A stretch of 9,879 bases of DNA from UBA6022 sp036382575 (GTDB lineage: Bacteria; Patescibacteriota; Saccharimonadia; Saccharimonadales; Saccharimonadaceae), in NCBI GenBank assembly GCA_036382575.1, contig DASVHL010000040.1:1-9879 (forward strand), read 5' to 3'. Made by a program: the position numbers and the translations under genes. Within the stretch, counting starts at the first letter, position 1; every line of letters begins with the position of its first letter. This document shows positions 6,109-9,879 of this stretch, piece by piece. Under the pieces are notes generated by a model. It was given only the letters and a program-made list of their open reading frames with translations, did no database searches and had not been told where the DNA came from.

Positions 6109-6115
6109 TCACCTC
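6109..6115 (-). promoter_or_regulatory. Ribosome binding site deciding the SPFH start
   Basis: The minus strand carries GAGGTGA, an excellent match to the 16S anti-Shine-Dalgarno sequence, with 5 bases to a GTG at 6103. The longest-frame GTG (6112-6110) lies inside this site, so the start three codons downstream is preferred. Confidence 0.65.
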
Positions 6116-6155
6116 TTTCCATGGTGGGTTGACGGGTTCGTGCTTTGTTGTGGTT

Positions 6156-6164
6156 ACTATACCA
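6156..6164 (-). promoter_or_regulatory. Extended minus-10 promoter of the SPFH gene
   Basis: The minus strand reads TGGTATAGT, an extended minus-10 element. Transcription would start near 6149 and give a leader of about 45 bases that includes the GAGGTGA ribosome site. The minus-35 position reads TTTTTA at 17-base spacing, a partial match that overlaps the U-tract side of the terminator just upstream. Confidence 0.5.
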
Positions 6165-6180
6165 CTTTATGGAAAATATA

Positions 6181-6206
6181 AAAATACCTCCGCGCGGAGG
6201 TATTTT
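6181..6206 (-). terminator. Perfect palindromic terminator behind the pilin-like gene
   Basis: These 26 bases form a perfect palindrome centred on GCGC, with arms AAAATACCTCC and GGAGGTATTTT. On the minus strand the stem is followed by an A/T stretch with a run of five T then ATATTTT, a good Rho-independent terminator. It lies 19 bases after the pilin-like stop. The A-rich other arm would also give a U-tract on the plus strand, but no plus-strand gene ends here. Confidence 0.85.
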
Positions 6207-6225
6207 AGTGATCAACGGGTGGATA

Positions 6226-6510
6226 TTAGAAGGCGCTTAGATGTTTGTCGAGTTCAGAGAGATCATTACTACTATCAGATTCTAGGTCTGAAGCGTCTAA
6301 TGTCTTATCTGCACTATCTAGATCTTCGGTGGTGGTGATAGCTGGAGCGTCGTTTGTGTCGCTCGTCTGAGCGCTTTCGGTGGCTTTAGTCTGTTTTTGT
6401 TGATAGTTGTTGTAAAATGTATAGCCGAGGAATCCGATGACTGCAATAACGGCAACGGCGATAGCTATTTCAGCGGCGGAAAAACCTGACTGTGATGAAC
6501 GGATTCGCAT
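6226..6510 (-). CDS. Type IV pilin-like protein with acidic disordered tail
   Basis: This 94-residue protein has a prepilin N-terminus: a basic leader, then GFSAAE (9-14), with predicted cleavage after Gly9 and the conserved Glu at mature position 5. A 20-residue hydrophobic helix follows (15-34, IAIAVAVIAVIGFLGYTFYN). A prepilin peptidase would normally cut such a protein and place it in a pilus or pseudopilus. In place of the usual beta-sheet globular domain there is a short glutamine/lysine linker (37-43) and an acidic Ser/Thr/Asp-rich tail (44-94) with no cysteine. It may be a minor pilin, a pilus-tip or assembly factor, or only a membrane-anchored acidic peptide. Its ATG shares one base with the stop of the upstream gene (TAATG), and AGAGGAGA lies 7 bases before it, so the two are co-translated. 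A strong terminator follows. Confidence 0.8.
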   Translation of the reverse strand: MRIRSSQSGFSAAEIAIAVAVIAVIGFLGYTFYNNYQQKQTKATESAQTSDTNDAPAITTTEDLDSADKTLDASDLESDSSNDLSELDKHLSAF

Positions 6511-7211
6511 TACTGAGTCTCCTCTTTATTCTTAGAGTCTTCACTGTTTGCAGATTTAACGCCAACAATCAAATCCTTAATTGCCATTCGATATTCTTTG
6601 AGCGCAGACTGAGCTTCATGCAGGGCTGTTTTAAATGCTTCAATGGCTAATTTTGGTTCGGCTTCGTTACAATCAAATGTGGCTTTTAGATTGGAAAGAT
6701 TATCAATAGTGGCTTGTGCGATACTACGCTTGGCGTCAACTTCGCTGATTAAGAGATCGTAGGTATCGAATGTCTTGCCTTTGTTGGTGTAAAAAGTATT
6801 TACACGTTCAGCGATTTTATCAAATACGGCAAGATGCTTGGTTGCGCGCTCGGTAATTTTAATGCTGCGATTGTTAATATTTACCTGTCGATTTTCGCAA
6901 GCTTTTAACTTCGCTCCGTCTAAACGCTCTTTGGCTGACGCCTGACGTTCCTTTATGCTTTGCCGCGCTGCTGCATGACGCTCTTTAGCAGTTTGTTCTG
7001 CTGCTCGACGGGCTTCTGCGGCCGCTGATTGTTCGCCCATGTTGGTGGTACTCGTTGATTGGTCAGTCTTTGACATATCCATACCAGGTGTGTGGCTATG
7101 GCCTTCATGGGCACTTACCTTAGGCGTCAATGTGACAGCACCGAAAACGACTGCCATACTAACCACAGTAACAGCAGCACCAGACCACAATCCGTGTCGT
7201 GTCTTTTTCAT
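6510..7211 (-). CDS. Secreted coiled-coil protein with His/Met-rich N-terminus, unknown function
   Basis: I do not recognise a family for this 233-residue protein. It starts with a signal peptide (basic MKKTRHG, hydrophobic 11-29, probable cleavage at VSA|HE, after residue 34). The mature N-terminus has closely spaced His and Met residues (HEGHSH at 35-40, then MDM at 44-46), which could bind copper or another metal. Residues about 62-104 are rich in Ala, Arg, Lys and Gln with heptad-like spacing, indicating a charged helix or coiled coil. Two more helical stretches follow (about 115-175 and 185-217). The only cysteines, C105 and C181, could form one disulfide across the helical domain. The charged C-terminal tail ends in KEETQ. 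It is the first gene of a bicistron with the pilin-like gene. GAAAGG lies 7 bases before the ATG, and the promoter is well formed. Confidence 0.75.
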   Translation of the reverse strand: MKKTRHGLWSGAAVTVVSMAVVFGAVTLTPKVSAHEGHSHTPGMDMSKTDQSTSTTNMGEQSAAAEARRAAEQTAKERHAAARQSIKERQASAKERLDGAKLKACENRQVNINNRSIKITERATKHLAVFDKIAERVNTFYTNKGKTFDTYDLLISEVDAKRSIAQATIDNLSNLKATFDCNEAEPKLAIEAFKTALHEAQSALKEYRMAIKDLIVGVKSANSEDSKNKEETQ

Positions 7212-7258
7212 CTGTAGACCTTTCGTGTTTTTTGTTTTTGTTTGAACCTTGTATTAGC

Positions 7259-7287
7259 AGTATATGCTTGTGTTTTACGATTTGCAA
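7259..7287 (-). promoter_or_regulatory. Sigma-70-type promoter of the coiled-coil/pilin bicistron
   Basis: On the minus strand TTGCAA (7282-7287) and TATACT (7259-7264) are 17 bases apart, the best two-box promoter in the window. The start would be near 7252, giving a leader of about 40 bases with GAAAGG at 7219-7224. The minus-35 box begins 8 bases after the stop of the upstream membrane protein gene, with no terminator between them, so readthrough may add to expression. Confidence 0.7.
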
Positions 7288-7294
7288 CGCTAAC

Positions 7295-7930
7295 TTACAC
7301 AAGGTTTATGGCAAGATATGTTAATGCCGAAATAAGGCAGATCGTTATGATTGTGCTGATCATTCGTGCGCGGGTTTTATTGGTTAATGTGTCATTGAGC
7401 ATTAACTGCAGAAAGAGCCAACAAAAGAGACTGCTAGTAGTAAGAATGAGTATGCAAATGATAGTTAGCCTCAGCCATAGTACTGCCGGGACAAGCTCGG
7501 ATAGATAGTAGATGGATGGAACTATCAACATCATACAGCTTATCTGGAGGCACAAAAAAGTAAACGACGGCAAACTAAGTCGATCTATGAGGATTCTCAC
7601 CTTCTTATATACCAATACAGCACTGACACCACACACGATCATAAGCGGCAGTGCCGCGAATAGGGTGGCCTGTGTAACGGCAATCACGAATAATGAAGCT
7701 GGGATAATCGCGATTAAAAATGGCAATGGAATAAGTAGTCCTATTTTTAGAGCATATGCACGAATTGTATCTGAAAGATGAGTGTCATCAAGAATGTGAG
7801 GCTTTTTGTCAATCGTAACCGTCGATTGTTTCGGTGTAAAATAAAGCTTAGACAGGTCACTACGGTCAGGTAGCCCTGATGGTTTAATTTGAGTAGCGCT
7901 AGTGTCTGTCTGTAGATTGTTCTTATTCAT
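7295..7930 (-). CDS. Five-helix integral membrane protein, unknown function
   Basis: This 211-residue protein resembles no family I can name. The first 57 residues are polar and probably cytoplasmic. They are followed by about five membrane helices (60-83, 87-108, 121-142, 148-178 and 189-210), with short basic loops (VYKKVRILIDR, NKTRAR) that favour an inside location. There are no obvious catalytic or cofactor motifs. Cysteines (C100, C127, C132, C159, C170, C198) lie within helices. It follows the secreted SGNH esterase gene by 34 bases on the same strand, so the two may be co-transcribed. No Shine-Dalgarno sequence stands before the ATG; a weak minus-10-like TAGCAT lies 6 bases upstream, so translation may be leaderless or coupled. 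Confidence 0.75.
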   Translation of the reverse strand: MNKNNLQTDTSATQIKPSGLPDRSDLSKLYFTPKQSTVTIDKKPHILDDTHLSDTIRAYALKIGLLIPLPFLIAIIPASLFVIAVTQATLFAALPLMIVCGVSAVLVYKKVRILIDRLSLPSFTFLCLQISCMMLIVPSIYYLSELVPAVLWLRLTIICILILTTSSLFCWLFLQLMLNDTLTNKTRARMISTIITICLISALTYLAINLV

Positions 7931-7964
7931 AACGTAATGCTATGTCTATGATACAGCAGATCGG

Positions 7965-8843
7965 TTAATTATCACTGCGCAGTCGTTCGTAGAAGTCTAG
8001 CAGACGCTCACGATATGATTTGGCACCAGTTGGATCATTAGTTGGTGTGCGATATTTACTTAGTACCGCTTTTGCAATTGCCTGTTGACCTGCCTCGGTT
8101 GGATGAAACGGCGCTAGGTCGGTTGGGCCTTGAATCCAGCTGTCGCTTGAGCAAAGCTCGTGTCCACTAAAACTGACTGGCGAATATTTGGCAAACGAAT
8201 ACTTTCCAACAGTTCCACGGATAGCCGTATTAAGACTACTGGATCTTGCACGCAACCATGAGATTTCAGTAGAGGTCAGTCTATCGGTAGTGTCACATGC
8301 GGTTGACGAGAACGGATTATAATAACCAGTCACGATTACCTGAGGCGGATCACCATCACTCAGACTATGGATTTTAGCCATCACAACATTTAGCTCTAGT
8401 TTTAAGTCGACAAGGTAGGTATTAAAACGACCAGTATCGACACTATATCCGCAGCGAATGTAATAACATTGGCGAATAAATTGTGTCCAACGCGTGTCAT
8501 TGGCACCAATCGTTATGGTGATTAAATCTGGTGTACCGCTTTGAAATGCTTGGTTGAGCTGTGCTGGTACTGATGTGCCGCTACGCTCTTGACTGTCATA
8601 AAGACCTTCATCCGCTTTTGCGCCGGTACATGCATAATGCGACAAGCTAAGGCCTGTCGTTTGTGCAACCGTATATGGATATGCAGCCGATGAACGATCG
8701 CATAGTGTGGTCGTTGACAGCCCTGCGCCGGCGGCAACAGAATCACCTAATGCGGCGTAATTTCCTGATATAGCTGAAGATTGGACCGGTATCAGGGATA
8801 CCAGTCCTAGCGCGGTAATGATTAGTGCGGCGAATCGTTTCAT
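7965..8843 (-). CDS. Secreted SGNH/GDSL hydrolase (SEST-like esterase or lipase)
   Basis: This 292-residue exported esterase has a signal peptide (1-24, ending SSA) followed directly by block I, ALGDSVAAGAG (31-41), with nucleophile Ser35. Oxyanion-hole residues are Gly74 (CTGAKADE) and Asn115 in TIGANDTRW (111-119). Block V, PFHPTEAG (245-252), carries catalytic His247. The usual acid three residues before the His is Ala244; Asp242 is at minus 5. Some enzymes related to Streptomyces scabies esterase likewise use a Ser-His dyad. Six cysteines in the mature protein (C48/C72, C126/C131, C183/C231) fit the three disulfides known in this group and the GHELCSSDSW segment also matches. Likely substrates are acyl or acetyl esters outside the cell. 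GAGGAAGG lies 4 bases before the ATG. It leads a probable bicistron with the five-helix membrane protein. Confidence 0.9.
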   Translation of the reverse strand: MKRFAALIITALGLVSLIPVQSSAISGNYAALGDSVAAGAGLSTTTLCDRSSAAYPYTVAQTTGLSLSHYACTGAKADEGLYDSQERSGTSVPAQLNQAFQSGTPDLITITIGANDTRWTQFIRQCYYIRCGYSVDTGRFNTYLVDLKLELNVVMAKIHSLSDGDPPQVIVTGYYNPFSSTACDTTDRLTSTEISWLRARSSSLNTAIRGTVGKYSFAKYSPVSFSGHELCSSDSWIQGPTDLAPFHPTEAGQQAIAKAVLSKYRTPTNDPTGAKSYRERLLDFYERLRSDN

Positions 8844-8879
8844 ATTCCCTTCCTCTCATTTATTTCGCTTCCTTCTTTT

Positions 8880-8885
8880 ATTATA
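8880..8885 (-). promoter_or_regulatory. Minus-10 box of the SGNH hydrolase gene
   Basis: A consensus TATAAT lies on the minus strand 36 bases before the ATG, predicting a leader of about 30 bases that includes the GAGGAAGG ribosome site (8848-8855). No minus-35 hexamer is recognisable at 16-18 bases. It falls in the 60-base gap after the small membrane protein gene, where no terminator hairpin is visible. Confidence 0.45.
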
Positions 8886-8903
8886 CGCTCATTCTATGGT
8901 TGA

Positions 8904-9155
8904 TTAGCTATTGAGCACGATGGCGTCTATAACTTCACGCAGAGTTGCTTTCGATAGTCGCACTATGCCCCATCCGACAATTGCTGCAATAGCAATACCA
9001 ATAAGGAGGCCGATTGATGGAGAGTCACCCTGGGCGATCATGACAATATCTACCACAGCAAAAAGAATAAAGAATGCTGCTGCGGTCAGAAATAAGAGCC
9101 CTCCAATGATAGAAAATGCAGCCTGTGTTTTAGTTTGGTTGTTTGAAGTTTTGAT
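8904..9155 (-). CDS. Small two-helix membrane protein with probable non-AUG start
   Basis: The product is about 83 residues: a polar N-terminus (KTSNNQTKTQ), two hydrophobic helices (around QAAFSIIGGLLFLTAAAFF... and SIGLLIGIAIAAIVGWGIV), and a short charged tail (RLSKATLREVIDAI). I recognise no family. The frame remains open upstream to a TTG at 9287, but that lies 100 bases inside the VOC gene, has no ribosome site and encodes an unrelated charged, Cys/His-containing stretch. There is no in-frame ATG, GTG or TTG nearer the membrane part. A good AAAGGA (9163-9168) lies 7 bases before an ATC at 9155-9153 and 1 base before an ATT. I therefore place the start at the ATC, tentatively. It would be the second gene of the VOC transcript, 32 bases after the VOC stop. 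Confidence 0.5.
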   Translation of the reverse strand: MKTSNNQTKTQAAFSIIGGLLFLTAAAFFILFAVVDIVMIAQGDSPSIGLLIGIAIAAIVGWGIVRLSKATLREVIDAIVLNS

Positions 9156-9187
9156 AGTAATGTCCTTTGTTTTATTAGTGGCTCTTG

Positions 9188-9640
9188 TTAGAAATCTGTG
9201 ATGACAAGTTTCTTCATCTCTAGCATCTTGCTGAATGCACCTGGTTTTTGCATCAGTTCTTCCATGTTTTCTGGCACAATCTGCCAACTAAGACCGAACT
9301 GATCTTTACACCATCCGCATTGCTCCGATTCAGGGACATGGGATAGTTTTGACCAGTAGTAATCAATCTCTTCTTGATCTTTACACGGAACGACGAATGA
9401 AACGGATTCGTTAAATTTAAAGTCAGGGCCGGCATTGATTGCAGTGAAGCGGTTGCCATCTAGCTCATAATCTAGGGTCAGCACCTTACCCGCAAGTGGC
9501 TTTTGAAACTCGAGCAAGCCTTCTGTTGGATAGTATGACGAGCCGTTAATCTTACTATTTGGAAATACTGATAGGTAAAAATCGACTGCTTCTTGTGCGT
9601 TACCATCAAACCATAGATTTGGAGTAATTTTCTTTTGCAT
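9188..9640 (-). CDS. VOC-superfamily PhnB-like protein
   Basis: This 150-residue soluble protein is of the PhnB / glyoxalase-bleomycin-resistance fold (VOC superfamily), in the branch often mislabelled 3-demethylubiquinone 3-methyltransferase. Hallmarks are LWFDGNAQEAVDFYLSVF (9-26) at the start, the central FTAINAGPDFKFNESVSFVV segment (66-84), and the closing CGWCKDQFGLSWQIVP signature (108-123). It is a single complete unit of normal length. There is no SAM-binding motif, so a methyltransferase role is not supported. The true function of these stand-alone proteins is unsettled. The ATG at 9640 is preferred over the GTG two codons upstream because the AGAGGGGGTG ribosome site lies about 5 bases before the ATG and overlaps the GTG. 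It leads a possible bicistron with the small membrane protein and is divergent from the zinc-ribbon gene. Confidence 0.9.
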   Translation of the reverse strand: MQKKITPNLWFDGNAQEAVDFYLSVFPNSKINGSSYYPTEGLLEFQKPLAGKVLTLDYELDGNRFTAINAGPDFKFNESVSFVVPCKDQEEIDYYWSKLSHVPESEQCGWCKDQFGLSWQIVPENMEELMQKPGAFSKMLEMKKLVITDF

Positions 9641-9774
9641 ATGCACCCCCTCTGCTTCCGAACATTATGTTGTCTTCTGTATCTATCATAACAAATAAAG
9701 TAGATGAATATGCATATCACCACGGTTAGATCGCGAGGATTCGTCTACAGGTTATTTTCAGGTGCGGTGCATAT
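9636..9774. repeat. Three TGCATAT boxes in the VOC/zinc-ribbon divergent region
   Basis: TGCATAT occurs at 9636-9642, 9711-9717 and 9768-9774. The first two lie within perfect 10-base palindromes (TGCATATGCA and ATATGCATAT). They cover, respectively, the VOC start codon, the VOC minus-35 position and the minus-10 box of the zinc-ribbon gene. This could be an operator set for one regulator. The word is AT-rich, so chance is a fair alternative. Confidence 0.3.
9685..9693 (-). promoter_or_regulatory. Extended minus-10 promoter of the VOC gene
   Basis: The minus strand reads TGTTATGAT, an extended minus-10 element. It gives an expected start near 9678 and a leader of roughly 37 bases that carries the G-rich ribosome site. 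At the minus-35 position lies the palindrome ATATGCATAT (9708-9717) instead of a standard hexamer. Confidence 0.45.
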
Positions 9775-9777
9775 ACT
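9772..9777 (+). promoter_or_regulatory. Minus-10 box of the zinc-ribbon gene
   Basis: TATACT ends 8 bases before the ATG at 9786, preceded by TGCA, so the transcript would start within a base or two of the start codon and be leaderless. No purine-rich ribosome site is present between them. The nine bases GCATATACT are shared with the coiled-coil/pilin promoter. Confidence 0.45.
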
Positions 9778-9785
9778 AATCAAAT

Positions 9786-9879
9786 ATGAAATGTCCAAAT
9801 GATCAAGCCATGTTAGTTATTAGTGAACGCCAGAATATTGAAATTGATTACTGCCCCGAGTGTCGCGGGGTGTGGCTAG
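9786..9879 (+). CDS. zf-TFIIB-type zinc-ribbon protein (3'-partial)
   Basis: Only the first 31 residues are in the window. They show MKCPND at the start and YCPECRGVWL at 22-31, giving a CxxN/D...CPxC pattern (C3, C23, C26) followed by the RGVWL tryptophan. This is the signature of the small zf-TFIIB-like zinc-ribbon family, usually 60-150 residues long, in which a DRGEL-like segment comes next. Members are probably nucleic acid or protein binding, but the role is not established. Its ATG has no ribosome site and a minus-10 box 8 bases upstream, indicating a leaderless mRNA. It is divergent from the VOC gene. Confidence 0.8.
   Translation, partial: MKCPNDQAMLVISERQNIEIDYCPECRGVWL

Noticed and set aside
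9156..9287. N-terminal extension of the small membrane protein starting at a TTG at 9287
   Set aside because: It overlaps the VOC coding region by 100 bases in another frame, lacks a ribosome site, and its Cys/His/Arg content looks like out-of-frame translation and not a zinc-binding domain.
9188..9640. 3-demethylubiquinone 3-methyltransferase
   Set aside because: This is a common transferred label for PhnB-like VOC proteins; no SAM-binding motif is present and the fold signatures are VOC.
1..9879. CRISPR array, transposon, integrase, attachment site, tRNA or rRNA
   Set aside because: No regularly spaced repeats, transposase or integrase motifs, terminal inverted repeats, or recognisable RNA gene sequences were seen on either strand by eye.

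Overview
The window is an ordinary-looking, tightly packed bacterial chromosome segment of medium G+C content (mid-forties percent by eye; I did not compute it). It holds thirteen genes, eleven complete and two cut by the window edges. The overall mix is membrane and envelope proteins of modest size, a type IV pilin-like protein, a BcrC-type lipid phosphatase, a TerC-like DUF475 protein, a YgjP-type peptidase, very short intergenic regions and several apparently leaderless promoters. This fits a small-genome Gram-positive-like lineage such as Candidate Phyla Radiation / Saccharibacteria. That assignment is an impression from gene content; there is no rRNA or universal marker here to prove it. 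Frames read normally with the standard stop codons.

Layout. At the left edge, 2-433 (+) is the C-terminal end of a probable membrane glycosyltransferase, meeting a convergent unit on the minus strand. That unit reads 3409 to 430: a P-loop kinase-like NTPase, a YgjP/DUF45 zinc peptidase and a membrane-bound PAS histidine kinase. A 93-base divergent promoter region (3410-3502) carries three direct GCAAATA repeats and a palindrome, and drives the DUF475/TerC-like gene (3503-4555, +). This gene abuts, end to end with no gap, the PAP2 / undecaprenyl-diphosphatase gene (5107-4556, -). Next on the minus strand are an SPFH/Band 7 membrane protein (6103-5252), with a strong hairpin behind it, and a bicistron of a secreted coiled-coil protein and a type IV pilin-like protein (7211-6226), closed by a perfect 26-base palindromic terminator. 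Beyond these lie a secreted SGNH esterase with a downstream five-helix membrane protein (8843-7295), then a VOC/PhnB-like gene followed by a small membrane protein with no normal start codon (9640-8904). At the right edge a zf-TFIIB zinc-ribbon gene starts (9786, +) and is cut.

How the genes fit together. Most products act at the membrane or outside it: glycosyl transfer, carrier-lipid recycling, SPFH scaffold, secreted esterase, pilin-like protein, secreted coiled-coil protein and sensor kinase. The window therefore reads as a general cell-envelope neighbourhood, not a dedicated island. No insertion sequence, integrase, CRISPR array, tRNA or rRNA was seen.

The points most worth a second look are the minus-10 boxes placed 7-10 bases before start codons, which imply leaderless mRNAs; the repeated boxes in two divergent promoter regions; the non-AUG start at 9155; and the secreted-coil/pilin-like bicistron. 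I found no convincing wholly new multi-gene system.
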